Shown here in pieces: positions 6,771-14,514 of a DNA stretch of 17,491 nt. Under the pieces are notes generated by a model. That model was not told where the DNA came from, made no database searches, and saw only the letters and a list, made by a program, of their open reading frames with translations. Each line of letters opens with the position of its first letter. Positions within the stretch are counted from its first letter, which is position 1. The stretch covers positions 1 through 17,491 of the forward strand of contig CAYYHA010000067.1 of assembly GCA_964471535.1 (NCBI GenBank). The letters are read 5' to 3'. This DNA comes from CAYYHA01 sp964471535. Its GTDB lineage: Bacteria; Myxococcota; Myxococcia; SLRQ01. A program made the position numbers and the translations under genes.

Positions 6771-7709
6771 TCAAGCGATCGCAGCCCCCGTATCGGCCTC
6801 CGCCGCCTCTGCCTCCGCTCCGCTGCCGGAGGAGGCCGCGCTCGCCGCGCGGCGCTGCTCGGCTTCTTTCGCCGCCTCATCGGGGCTCTCGAAGTGACCG
6901 TAGGGGTCCTCGAGCCAGGCCCGCACGATCTTCGCCATGGCCGCGGCATGGGCACCATCGAGCACCCGGTGGTCGAAGGTGGCGCAGAGCTCCATCGTCT
7001 TGCCGGGAACGACCCGGCCGTTGCGGACCACCGCAGCGTCGTTCACCGAACCCAGCGCCAGGAGGAGCGGCACGCGGCTGTAGGGCACGAGGGGGACATA
7101 GGCCTCCTGCAGACCGAGGCTGCCGATGTTGGTCACCATGACCGACCCAAAGGGATCACGAGGAATGCCGGCGAAGCGCAGGTCCAGGTTGAGACCGACG
7201 AGGAGGAACCCCAAGGTGTTGAGGAAGAGGTTGAGCAGGAGAGACGGGATCTTCTTGAAGAGGCTACGCGACGACTCGCTCTCTGCTTCCCCCTTCCTCA
7301 CCTTCCCGACGTCCGCCTCGAAGGCGTCGATGATCTCGATGAGCGACTTCTCCTGCGGCTCGTCGACGGTCACCCCGGAGAGATCGATCTCCCCCGTCTC
7401 GGGATCCTTCAACACCACCTGGAAGAAGACGCGGATCTCATCGCGGAGGTAGATGCGATTGAATCGGAGCACCGCGTTGGCATCGGGATGCGTCTTCAGG
7501 ACCACGCCGACCACCTTCGCCACCAGATGGGAGAGCGTCAGCCGCCGCCCGGTCTTCTCGCGAAACTCCTGGATGTACCGAAGCGCCTCGTCGACCTCGA
7601 GGGTCATGGCCCCGTAGACACTGGGGTCGTAGGTGGTCTTCCAGGTGCCGATCGCCATGCGGCGAAAGGCGGAGAGCCGGGTCTTCCGCTTCAATCGTAA
7701 GTTCGGCAT
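6771..7709 (-). CDS. Stand-alone 2-oxoacid dehydrogenase acyltransferase (E2) catalytic domain protein
   Basis: A 312-residue protein made only of the chloramphenicol-acetyltransferase-like catalytic domain of E2 enzymes, which transfer acyl groups to CoA. The C-terminal core has TNIGSLGL, PLLLALGSVND and ATFDHRVLDGAHAA, which contains the catalytic His247 and Asp251 of the HxxxDG motif. The lipoyl and E1/E3-binding domains of a normal E2 are absent, and there are no E1 or E3 genes nearby. A hydrophobic insert (IPSLLLNLFLNTLGFLLVGLN pattern, residues 154-174) is unlike classic E2. The tail from about residue 277 is Ala/Glu-rich and low complexity. GAGGGG (7720-7715) sits 5 bases before the ATG. 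It is the first gene of a two-gene unit with the CARF-HEPN protein. It may acylate another acceptor; true substrate unknown. Confidence 0.85.
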   Translation of the reverse strand: MPNLRLKRKTRLSAFRRMAIGTWKTTYDPSVYGAMTLEVDEALRYIQEFREKTGRRLTLSHLVAKVVGVVLKTHPDANAVLRFNRIYLRDEIRVFFQVVLKDPETGEIDLSGVTVDEPQEKSLIEIIDAFEADVGKVRKGEAESESSRSLFKKIPSLLLNLFLNTLGFLLVGLNLDLRFAGIPRDPFGSVMVTNIGSLGLQEAYVPLVPYSRVPLLLALGSVNDAAVVRNGRVVPGKTMELCATFDHRVLDGAHAAAMAKIVRAWLEDPYGHFESPDEAAKEAEQRRAASAASSGSGAEAEAAEADTGAAIA

Positions 7710-7742
7710 CGGATCCCCTCGCGCTCTTTCTATCAGCCGACC

Positions 7743-7771
7743 TTGATGTAGAGCGAGGGCCGGTCTTCAAT
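7743..7771 (+). promoter_or_regulatory. Putative leaderless promoter of the M28 lipoprotein gene
   Basis: TTGATG (7743-7748) and TTCAAT (7766-7771) are separated by 17 bases, each matching the sigma-70 consensus at four positions. The -10 ends 7 bases before the ATG, so the transcript should begin at or next to the start codon. No ribosome site precedes the gene, which agrees with leaderless translation. Confidence 0.45.
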
Positions 7772-7778
7772 CGCCGCC

Positions 7779-10748
7779 ATGAAGCGCAGCCTGCTCCTCC
7801 TCGTCGCACTCCTCGGCGGCGCCCTCTTTGGCGCATGCACGCACCCTACACCCCACGCCGCTCAGCCGCTGGCGCCCCCCGCTCCGCGCGCCGAGGCCGG
7901 CGCGCCCGACGCCGCGCGCTACCAGAGCGCAGTCGAGACCCTGGCCTCGCCCGAGTACGAGGGACGCGGCGTCACCACCGAGGGCAACCGGCGCGCCACT
8001 CGGTACCTCGCCGAGCACTTTGCGGCGGCCGGGCTCGAGCCGGCGGGCGACGACGGATTCCTACAGTGCTTCGAGCACCCCACCTCCACGCGGGTGAAGC
8101 GTGCCGAGCTCTCCATCGACGGACAGGCGGTCGCCGTGGCGCCCACCGCCTTCTCGGCCTCGGGCGACTTCGAAGGGGAACTGGTCTTCGCTGGCTATGG
8201 CATCCACGCACCGGAGCTTCACTACTCGGACTACGACGGCCTCGACGCAAAGGGGAAGGTCCTCGTCCTGCTGCGCTTCGAGCCGCAGGAACAGGATCCC
8301 AAGAGTGTCTTCAACGGGGACAAGCCGACGCGCTTCAGCGAGATGCGGCGGAAGGTCTTCGAGGCGAAAAGTCGCGGCGCACGGGCCGTGCTCTTCGTGG
8401 CCGCGCCCCGACCCGGCGAGGCGATGGAGACCCGGCTGCCGTCGACCGAGGGGCTCGAGGCGCAGAGCGACTCGGGCCTGCCCGTGGGTCAGATTCTGCC
8501 CGGTGTGCTCGACGGCCTGTTCCGCGCGAAGGGCCGCGACCTGGCATCGGTGGTGCAGAGGATCGACGAGACGCTCGAGAGCACCCCCATCTCTCTTGGA
8601 CACGCGAAGGGCCACTTCGAAGTCGAGCGCACCCTCACCCGCCTGTGCAACGTGGTGGGGCGAATCCCAGGGCGGGGATCCCTCGCCGACGAAGCGGTGG
8701 TCATCGGCGCGCACTTCGATCACCTGGGGTATGGACAGCAGGGGAGCATGGCGCCTGACTCCACGGCGATCCACCCCGGCGCGGACGACAACGCCTCGGG
8801 TACCGCAGCCCTGCTCGTCCTCCCCGACCTGCTGCGGCCGCGGCTCGGGAACGACCACCGGGCGCTCTACTTCGTCGCCTTCAACGCGGAGGAGGTGGGA
8901 CTCGCTGGCTCCTCCTACTTCACCCAGCATCCTCCGGTCCCCTTGGACCACGTCGTGGCGATGCTCAACATGGACATGATCGGCCGGCTGCGCGAGGGGA
9001 AGCTGTCCATCCTCGGCAACGAGAGCGGCGACGTGTTCACACAGTGGCTGAAGGAGATGAGCCGAGACCTGGGCCTCGAACTCTCCTTCCACGGCGACGG
9101 CTACGGCCCCAGTGACCAGACCCCCTTCTACGCGAAGGGGGTGCCGGTGCTGCACTTCTTTACCGGTGCGCACGAGGACTACCACCGGCCCTCGGACACG
9201 GCGGACAAGATCAACTACGCGGGGGCGCTCACCGTGATCCGCCTCGTCGGACGCATCGCCGCCCGGGCGGCCACCGAGCCCAAGCGCATCGCCTACCAGG
9301 AGAGCCGGTCGGGGCCGGTGATGGCGGGGGATTCCCGGGGCTACGGCGCCTGGCTGGGCACCATTCCCGACTACAGCGCCATGAGCCCTGACGCCAGTGG
9401 CGGCGTGCTGCTCGCTGGCGTGCGCAAGGGAGGGCCCGCCGAGCGGGCGGGGCTGAAGCCGGGGGACCGCATCGTGAAGATGGCCGGCCGCACCATCGAC
9501 ACGCTCTACGACATGACCTTCGTGCTCCGGGACCACAAGCCGGGCGACGTGATCGAGATCGTGGTGCTGCGCGGGGAGAAGCCGGTGACGGTGGCCGCGA
9601 CCCTGGGCGCCCGCGGTGAGGCGAAACCCGGCTCGCCCCACGGCTCGCCCCACGGCTCGCCCCACGGCTCGCCCCACGGCTCGCCCCATGGCTCACCCCA
9701 CGGCTCGCCCCATGGCTCACCCCACGGTGATGCGCCCGGCCCGAAGATGGATCCGAAGACCCTCCTCTATCCGGGAGAAGAGCGCCACCTCCGGAACGTC
9801 GTGCAGCTGACCTTCGAGGGGGAAAACGCCGAGGCCTACTGGCACCCCAGCGGCAAGAAGCTGGTCTTCCAGGCCCGGGGAGAGGGCGTTCCGTGCGACC
9901 GGATCTACGAGCTCGATCTCGAGACACACAAGGTCACACAAATCTCCAACGGCAAAGGCCGAACCACCTGCGCCTACTACGTCTACCCGAAGGGCGAGGA
10001 GATCCTCTACGCCAGCACCCACGCCGCCTCGCCCGCCTGTCCCCCGCCACCGGATTACAGCCGGGGCTACGTCTGGCCAATCTACGACAGCTACGATCTC
10101 TACCTGCGCCGGCGCGACGGGCGCACGGTGCGCCTCACCGAGCAGCCCGGCTACGATGCGGAGGCGACGGTGTGCTTCCGCGATGGGCGCGTCCTCTTTA
10201 CCTCCACGCGGGACGGCGACCTCGACCTCTACGTGATGGAAGCAGCACGGCCGGGTGCTGCGGTGCACCGCCTCACGCAAGTGCCTGGCTACGACGGCGG
10301 CGGCTTCTTCAGCCCCGACTGCACGAAGATCGTATGGCGGGCGAGCCGGCCCAAAGGAGAGGCCTTGGAGGCGTACCGCGCCCTGCTGAAGGAGGGCTTG
10401 GTGCGCCCCACCCACATGGAGATCTTCGTCGCGAGGGCCGATGGTTCCAAGCCGCGGCAGGTGACCCACAACGGCGCAGCCAACTTCGCGCCCTATTTCC
10501 TGCCCGACAACCGGCGCATCATCTTTGCCTCCAACGTCGCCGACCCGCGGGGCCGCAACTTCGATCTCTACATCGTCGACCCGGAGGCGGAGGATCCCGA
10601 TGCCACCGTGGAACAGATCACCTTCAGCCCCGTCTTCGAGGCCTTCCCCATGTTCAGCCCCGACGGGCGCTACCTGGTCTTCGCCTCCAACCGGAATGCC
10701 AAGACGCCGGGAGATACGAACCTCTTCGTCGCCGAGTGGATCGACTGA
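7779..10748 (+). CDS. Lipoprotein with M28 zinc peptidase, PDZ, (GSPH)8 linker and WD40/TolB-like propeller
   Basis: A 989-residue exported protein. A signal peptide ends in LFGAC, a plausible lipobox, so it is likely anchored in a membrane facing the periplasm or outside. Residues about 110-220 resemble a PA insert domain. The M28 metallopeptidase core follows, with a complete two-zinc set: H312 (GAHFDHLG), D336 (GADDNASG), catalytic E371 and ligand E372 (FNAEEVGLAG), D399 (NMDMIGR) and H469 (DYHRPSDT). A PDZ domain spans about 522-612 (GGPAERAGLKPGDRIVKM). Then come eight tandem GSPH units (618-649) and a beta-propeller to the C-terminus with repeated FSPDGRYLVFASNR-type blades. It probably trims peptides or amino-terminal residues, with PDZ and propeller choosing substrates. 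The 3' end overlaps the next sigma gene by 13 bases. Confidence 0.93.
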   Translation: MKRSLLLLVALLGGALFGACTHPTPHAAQPLAPPAPRAEAGAPDAARYQSAVETLASPEYEGRGVTTEGNRRATRYLAEHFAAAGLEPAGDDGFLQCFEHPTSTRVKRAELSIDGQAVAVAPTAFSASGDFEGELVFAGYGIHAPELHYSDYDGLDAKGKVLVLLRFEPQEQDPKSVFNGDKPTRFSEMRRKVFEAKSRGARAVLFVAAPRPGEAMETRLPSTEGLEAQSDSGLPVGQILPGVLDGLFRAKGRDLASVVQRIDETLESTPISLGHAKGHFEVERTLTRLCNVVGRIPGRGSLADEAVVIGAHFDHLGYGQQGSMAPDSTAIHPGADDNASGTAALLVLPDLLRPRLGNDHRALYFVAFNAEEVGLAGSSYFTQHPPVPLDHVVAMLNMDMIGRLREGKLSILGNESGDVFTQWLKEMSRDLGLELSFHGDGYGPSDQTPFYAKGVPVLHFFTGAHEDYHRPSDTADKINYAGALTVIRLVGRIAARAATEPKRIAYQESRSGPVMAGDSRGYGAWLGTIPDYSAMSPDASGGVLLAGVRKGGPAERAGLKPGDRIVKMAGRTIDTLYDMTFVLRDHKPGDVIEIVVLRGEKPVTVAATLGARGEAKPGSPHGSPHGSPHGSPHGSPHGSPHGSPHGSPHGDAPGPKMDPKTLLYPGEERHLRNVVQLTFEGENAEAYWHPSGKKLVFQARGEGVPCDRIYELDLETHKVTQISNGKGRTTCAYYVYPKGEEILYASTHAASPACPPPPDYSRGYVWPIYDSYDLYLRRRDGRTVRLTEQPGYDAEATVCFRDGRVLFTSTRDGDLDLYVMEAARPGAAVHRLTQVPGYDGGGFFSPDCTKIVWRASRPKGEALEAYRALLKEGLVRPTHMEIFVARADGSKPRQVTHNGAANFAPYFLPDNRRIIFASNVADPRGRNFDLYIVDPEAEDPDATVEQITFSPVFEAFPMFSPDGRYLVFASNRNAKTPGDTNLFVAEWID
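9630..9725 (+). repeat. 12-base tandem repeat, 8 copies, coding (GSPH)8
   Basis: Eight in-frame copies of GGCTCGCCCCAC and close variants. Copies 1-4 are identical. Copies 5-8 alternate between a version ending CCCCAT and one with CTCACC, forming a 24-base higher-order unit that suggests recent duplication. They encode a Gly-Ser-Pro-His linker between the PDZ and propeller domains. Copy number can be expected to vary between strains without a frameshift, since the unit is a multiple of three. Confidence 0.97.
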
Positions 10749-11266
10749 CCGACGAGGCACTGGTTCGGCGCGCCAACGCCGGAGACCGCCGCGCGCTCGA
10801 AGCGATCTATCGACGACACCGCAGCTTCGTCCTCGCCCTCGCCCGGCGCTTCACCGGAAACCCGGCCGACGCGCAGGACGTGATGCAGGAGGTGTTCGGC
10901 GAACTCTTCGGCCGCTTCCCCGGCTTCCGCTTGAGCTCGACCCTGCGCGCCTGGCTCTATCCGGTGGTGAAGAACCGCTGCATCTCGCTCCACCGGAAGC
11001 GGCGGCCGGTGGTGGACCTCTCGGAGATCCGAGACGGGCCGAGGCTGAAGGTGGATCCGGCCGAGTGCAGCGGCGACTTCGAGCGCCTCCTCGCCGTCCT
11101 GCCCGAGACGCACCGTGAGGTGGTCTACCTTCGCTTCGCCCACGGCTTGAAGATCGACGAGATTGCCCAGGCACTCTCGATCTCCGCCGGCACGGTCAAG
11201 AGCCGGCTCCACTACGCCCTGAAGAGGCTCCGCAGCGCCCATGCCGACCTCGAGCCCGAGGAATGA
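10736..11266 (+). CDS. ECF RNA polymerase sigma factor, operon leader
   Basis: A 176-residue sigma-70 family ECF factor. Region 2 lies at residues about 20-90 (DAQDVMQEVFGELFGRF, then STLRAWLYPVVKNRCISLHRK) and region 4 at about 118-168 (LPETHREVVYLRFAHGLKIDEIAQALSIS, then GTVKSRLHYALKRLR, the recognition helix). The start is a GTG at 10736 inside the end of the M28 gene, so the two overlap by 13 bases and may be translationally coupled. The next gene encodes a small membrane protein that looks like its anti-sigma partner. Classic zinc-finger ASD is absent from that partner. Confidence 0.92.
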   Translation: MDRLTDEALVRRANAGDRRALEAIYRRHRSFVLALARRFTGNPADAQDVMQEVFGELFGRFPGFRLSSTLRAWLYPVVKNRCISLHRKRRPVVDLSEIRDGPRLKVDPAECSGDFERLLAVLPETHREVVYLRFAHGLKIDEIAQALSISAGTVKSRLHYALKRLRSAHADLEPEE

Positions 11267-11323
11267 TCTCTGCGATGAACGATCCGCCCCTCTGCCGCGT
11301 TGAATCGAAGGAAGGCCGTTGAG

Positions 11324-11899
11324 ATGAAGCGCCCCGACGACATCGATTTCGAGCTCGTCCGCACCGGTGAAGCCGACGCCGAGACCGAGGCGCGGGTGCG
11401 CGCCTGGCCGGAGCACGCGGCCGAGGTGGCGCGCCTCGAAGCGCTGGCTGAGCAGGCTCGAGCCTCCGCCGAGGCCACGGCCGAGGTGAGCCCCGCCGTC
11501 AAGGCGGCCATCCTCGATGCCGCCACAGCCGCTGCGGAGCGCGCGCGCCGGGCCCGCCGACGGCGCCTCCTTGCCTGGGGCGCCCCCGTCGCCGCGGCGG
11601 CCACACTCCTCCTCGCGGTGCTCCTGCGACCCTCCCCCAAGCGTGCCGCGAGCCCGGCGGCACCCGCTCCGGGCCAGGGGGTCGCCACGGCCCGACCGTC
11701 GGCCGCCACCGAAGAACGCGCCGGGGTCGACATCAACGGCGACGGCCGCTTCGACATCCTCGACGCCTTCACCCTGTCGCGCGCGCTCGACACCGGCCGG
11801 GTCCGGCCGAGCTGGGACCTCGACGGGAACGCCCGCGTCGACGAGGCGGACGTGGACCTTCTGGCGCGCCGCAGCGTCGCCCTCGGAGGGCCCCGGTGA
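11324..11899 (+). CDS. Putative membrane anti-sigma factor with external dockerin-like domain
   Basis: A 191-residue single-pass membrane protein right after an ECF sigma gene. The N-terminal cytosolic part (1-80) is acidic and helical, as in anti-sigma factors, but has no HxxxCxxC zinc motif. One membrane segment lies at about 83-102, next to an Arg-rich stop (RARRRRLL) that puts the N-terminus in the cytosol. After a Pro/Ala linker, residues about 134-185 hold two EF-hand-like loops, DINGDGRFDILD and DLDGNARVDEAD, with the spacing of a type I dockerin. GGAAGG lies 8 bases before the ATG; an upstream in-frame TTG at 11300 is less likely. Dockerins bind cohesins with calcium, and the next gene looks cohesin-like. 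The anti-sigma role is inferred from position and topology. Confidence 0.75.
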   Translation: MKRPDDIDFELVRTGEADAETEARVRAWPEHAAEVARLEALAEQARASAEATAEVSPAVKAAILDAATAAAERARRARRRRLLAWGAPVAAAATLLLAVLLRPSPKRAASPAAPAPGQGVATARPSAATEERAGVDINGDGRFDILDAFTLSRALDTGRVRPSWDLDGNARVDEADVDLLARRSVALGGPR

Positions 11900-12357
11900 G
11901 ACGGCGTGCCCGCACGGGCCTGGCGTGGGCGCCAGCTCTGACCGGCGTCCTCCTCACCCTCACCTTGGGGGCCCCGGTGCGAGGAGAGGATGCGCCGCGC
12001 TTCCAGCCGGTGGACGTCTTCCTGGAAGTGCCGGAAGGCATCCGTGTGGGCGCCTGGCAGATCGAGGTGCGACCGGTGGGCGGTGAAGCGAAGCTCGTCG
12101 GGGTGGAAGGCGGAGAAGCGCCCGACTTCACCAACCCGCCCTACTACGACCCCCGGGCGCTCGCCGACGGTGAGCGCATCGTGCTCGCCGCCTTCACCCG
12201 CGGCCGCCCCCTGGGCCCGGGACGCCATCGAGTGGCCACCCTGCACACCCTGGGTACGGCGGTGCGCTGGGAGGCGACGCTGGTCGCCGCCGGGGACGAG
12301 GCGGGACGGCGCATCGAGCTTCGCGTGTGGGCCAAGGCCCGGGAGGAGGCACGATGA
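11896..12357 (+). CDS. Exported cohesin-like protein
   Basis: A 153-residue protein with a Sec-type signal peptide (MRRRARTGLAWAPALTG, cleaved near residue 30). The mature part is beta-rich. VGAWQIEVRP, then AKLVGVEGGEAPDF, PPYYDP, ERIVLAAFTRGRPLGPG and HRVATLHTLG follow the strand order of cohesin-like modules (a strand with a bulky aromatic, then a valine-glycine strand, then a loop, then a strand ending in a small Gly turn). The family match is by pattern only. The start is a GTG overlapping the previous stop as GTGA, with GGAGGG 5 bases upstream, so translation is coupled to the dockerin-like protein. It may bind that dockerin-like tail and act as a periplasmic regulator or signal, which is inference. 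Confidence 0.6.
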   Translation: MRRRARTGLAWAPALTGVLLTLTLGAPVRGEDAPRFQPVDVFLEVPEGIRVGAWQIEVRPVGGEAKLVGVEGGEAPDFTNPPYYDPRALADGERIVLAAFTRGRPLGPGRHRVATLHTLGTAVRWEATLVAAGDEAGRRIELRVWAKAREEAR

Positions 12358-13535
12358 CCCTACGAAGCGACCGAGATCGCTCAGAAGAGGCTCGCCGCCG
12401 CCGTCGGCGCAACCTCGCCCTACTGGCCGTGATCGCCGGCGCCGCGGTGCTCGGGGGGCTCCTCTTCCTCTTCTCCCAGACCCGGCTCCGGGCGCTCTAC
12501 GGGGCGAGCGCCGACGCGCTGGCGGGCACCGAGGCGCAAGCCCCGGCGGCGGAGGGCGAGGCGCCCGCGGAGGCGCCCCGGGTCGAATCGGCGCCCCTGT
12601 CCCTCCCCGCCCCCGAAGCGATCTGGATTTTCGGGTGGTCCACCGGGGCCGGCGGCAACGCAGAACGAGCACCCCTGCGGCTCTGGTCCTCGGTGGGTGC
12701 GCTCACCGCGGAGCCGCCGCGCCTGGGGGTGGAGGTCTACAGCCACCTGGCGACGGTGGAATGGAAGCAGCGCTTCCGCAACACCTCGGAGCAGGGTGCG
12801 GAGATCTCCGCCGCCCTCTCCCTCCCCAATCCCCCGATGCTCCTCGACTTCGAGCTCGTCGTCGGTGAGCGGCGCATCCGCGGCATCGTACGCGAGCGCA
12901 AGGAGGCCGAGCGGCTCTACGAGCAAGCGGTCGCCGCCGGACTGCCGGTCGCCTACGGGCGCACGGAGGAGGAGGCGACGATCGAGTCGCTCTTGCACCT
13001 GCCCCCCGGCGGCTCGGTGGAGGTGGTGCTCCGCGATCTGCGCCTCCCCGGCTACGAGCGGGGCCGCTTCACCCTCGACCTGCCCCGGCTGCCGAACTGG
13101 ATCCGTTACGTGGGCGTCGATCCCGCCGAGGCGAAAGGCGGCCGCTACCTCTCCTGGCCGGCCCACCTGCCCTCCGCCGTGCGCTCGGGCGACTACCTTT
13201 CGGTGGCCGTGCAGCCGCAAGAGCTTGGACCGCTGCCGGTGCGCACCGAGGCGGGCACCGTCTATCCCGCCTGGCTCCCGGCACGGCGGGTCAACACGCC
13301 CGTCCTCATCGTGGCAAGAGCCACGGTGCCCCTCGTGCTGACCGTGGGATCCGAGCACTACACGCTCGAGCACTTCGAGCGGGGCCCGGACCTGTCCCCC
13401 CTCTTCCACTGGGGAGAGGTTCTCGCCGCAGCGGAAGCGGGCGAAATCGCCGCCACCCGCCACCTGCTCGAAGCGCACGGCCTCCTCTCCCCCTACACCT
13501 CGGTGATCGTGGTGGACACGGCCTCCACGCCCTGA
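12354..13535 (+). CDS. VIT-domain membrane protein lacking the von Willebrand A domain
   Basis: A 393-residue protein with an Arg-rich N-terminus, one membrane segment (about 20-40), an Ala/Glu/Pro-rich linker, and a VIT (inter-alpha-trypsin) domain at about 124-245. Typical VIT elements are seen: GVEVYSHLATVEWKQRFRN, then ALSLPNPPMLLDFELVVGER, then IVRERKEAERLYEQAVAAG. VIT proteins usually continue into a von Willebrand A domain with a DxSxS metal site. None is present. The protein instead goes on to a beta-rich stretch and ends with EAHGLLSPYTSVIVVD, which is the usual extreme C-terminal signature of VIT-vWA proteins. The ATG overlaps the previous stop as ATGA and GGAGGAGG precedes it, so it is the last gene of the sigma operon. 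It may be an envelope scaffold; its function is unknown. Confidence 0.82.
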   Translation: MTLRSDRDRSEEARRRRRRNLALLAVIAGAAVLGGLLFLFSQTRLRALYGASADALAGTEAQAPAAEGEAPAEAPRVESAPLSLPAPEAIWIFGWSTGAGGNAERAPLRLWSSVGALTAEPPRLGVEVYSHLATVEWKQRFRNTSEQGAEISAALSLPNPPMLLDFELVVGERRIRGIVRERKEAERLYEQAVAAGLPVAYGRTEEEATIESLLHLPPGGSVEVVLRDLRLPGYERGRFTLDLPRLPNWIRYVGVDPAEAKGGRYLSWPAHLPSAVRSGDYLSVAVQPQELGPLPVRTEAGTVYPAWLPARRVNTPVLIVARATVPLVLTVGSEHYTLEHFERGPDLSPLFHWGEVLAAAEAGEIAATRHLLEAHGLLSPYTSVIVVDTASTP

Positions 13536-13543
13536 TCTCAGGG
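13530..13543. terminator. Short palindrome at the end of the VIT gene
   Basis: CCCTGA, TC, TCAGGG forms a perfect 6-base inverted repeat that includes the stop codon. It sits at the convergent end facing the phospholipase gene. No T-run follows, so termination is doubtful. Confidence 0.2.
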
Positions 13544-13574
13544 TGAGGCAACCCGACGACTCAGGCGGCCTTCC

Positions 13575-14453
13575 CTAGTCCATCGACCCCTCGGGAATGG
13601 CCTCGAAGACCCGCTCGCGTGCGGCCCGGTCGAAGACGCCGCCCTCCAGGTAGGCGTGGGCGCAGCCGATGTGGTGTCGCGCCCGCTCGAGCGCCGCTTC
13701 GTAGACCGACTCGAAATCGAACTCGTCCTCATAGACCCGCCGCATCAGGCCGCGATCGACGTCTGCCACTCGGGGACCGAGTGGAGACGCGAGCAGGCGG
13801 GCGAGGAGGTAGAGCGAGCGCACCCAATGATCGAGGTCGGCCTTCGTCGGAGCGGGTCCCACCGTGTCGGCGCTCGCTGTGTGTACGAGTTCGAAGAGAC
13901 CGCGGCCAATGCCACGCAGCGGGAAGCTCTCACGCTTCAGGAGGCGCAGGCGCTCGGAGAGGCCGCCCCAGCCCAGGACGCGCCGCCCGAGCCGGTGCTC
14001 GAGGTGGGCGATCGCCTGCAGAAACTCGATCCGCCGCCCAAGTACCCGCGGGTGCTCCTTCGGACGTTTCAGGGTGCGCACCAACTCGTGGACGGGGGGC
14101 CGCAGCGACCGGTCGAGCGCCAGATGCGAGAAGTAGCCGGCCACCACGGCGATCCCGGGGCTGCGGCCCACGAGTGCCGCGTGCGCCACGAGTTCCGCCA
14201 TGCGCAGGCCGAAGGCCACGGGAGCGCCGTTGTGAAAGAGCGTCGCAAAGGGCGGCCGCGGACCGATGCCACCCCGAAGACGCCGGAGCAGCACCCGTGC
14301 CGAGGCGTCGTAGTAGGGCAGGTCGGGGAGCACCGCGCCGAAGCGCGCATACGGAAGGTCGTCGCGCAGGGCGACGACCACCGCCTCGGGAAGGCCGCGG
14401 GGGTCCGACGCCAGCGCCTCCACGGCGGCGGTGTGAGTCAGGACGTGAGCCAT
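13575..14453 (-). CDS. Zinc-dependent phospholipase C-like protein (PF00882 type)
   Basis: A 292-residue all-helical protein related to zinc-dependent phospholipase C / S1-P1 nuclease-like hydrolases. Likely metal ligands are seen in order: H7 near the N-terminus (MAHVLTHTAA), D44 in GAVLPDLPYYD, H74 in TLFHNG, H110 and D114 in GYFSHLALDRSLRP, and H122 in VHELV. No signal peptide is found: the N-terminus is polar from residue 1, so the protein is probably cytosolic, unlike secreted phospholipases C. The family includes many uncharacterised bacterial members, and phospholipase activity is not shown for them. A -10-like TATAGG lies 7 bases before the ATG, suggesting a leaderless message. The gene stands alone, convergent with the VIT gene and divergent from pepA. 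Confidence 0.82.
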   Translation of the reverse strand: MAHVLTHTAAVEALASDPRGLPEAVVVALRDDLPYARFGAVLPDLPYYDASARVLLRRLRGGIGPRPPFATLFHNGAPVAFGLRMAELVAHAALVGRSPGIAVVAGYFSHLALDRSLRPPVHELVRTLKRPKEHPRVLGRRIEFLQAIAHLEHRLGRRVLGWGGLSERLRLLKRESFPLRGIGRGLFELVHTASADTVGPAPTKADLDHWVRSLYLLARLLASPLGPRVADVDRGLMRRVYEDEFDFESVYEAALERARHHIGCAHAYLEGGVFDRAARERVFEAIPEGSMD

Positions 14454-14460
14454 CGGCAGC

Positions 14461-14466
14461 CCTATA
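14461..14466 (-). promoter_or_regulatory. Putative leaderless -10 hexamer of the phospholipase-like gene
   Basis: TATAGG on the minus strand, 7 bases before the ATG at 14453. The -35 position is weak (GGTGTG at 17 bases). The spacing matches other first genes in the window. Confidence 0.35.
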
Positions 14467-14514
14467 GCCAGAGGGAGCGCCGCACACCACCTGGATCGGT
14501 GGGAACCCGGGTGC

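Noticed and set aside
6761..6958. N-terminal extension of the CARF-HEPN protein into the E2-like gene
   Set aside because: The extra residues are Arg/Pro/Ser-rich shadow sequence of the E2-like tail. The family-like sequence begins only after the GTG at 6760.
8061..9689. Minus-strand open frame opposite the M28 peptidase
   Set aside because: It reads as low-complexity His/Gly/Val/Arg sequence with repeats from the minisatellite. The plus strand has all M28 zinc ligands.
9630..9725. CRISPR array
   Set aside because: The 12-base units are directly tandem with no spacers and are in frame within a coding region, so this is a minisatellite.
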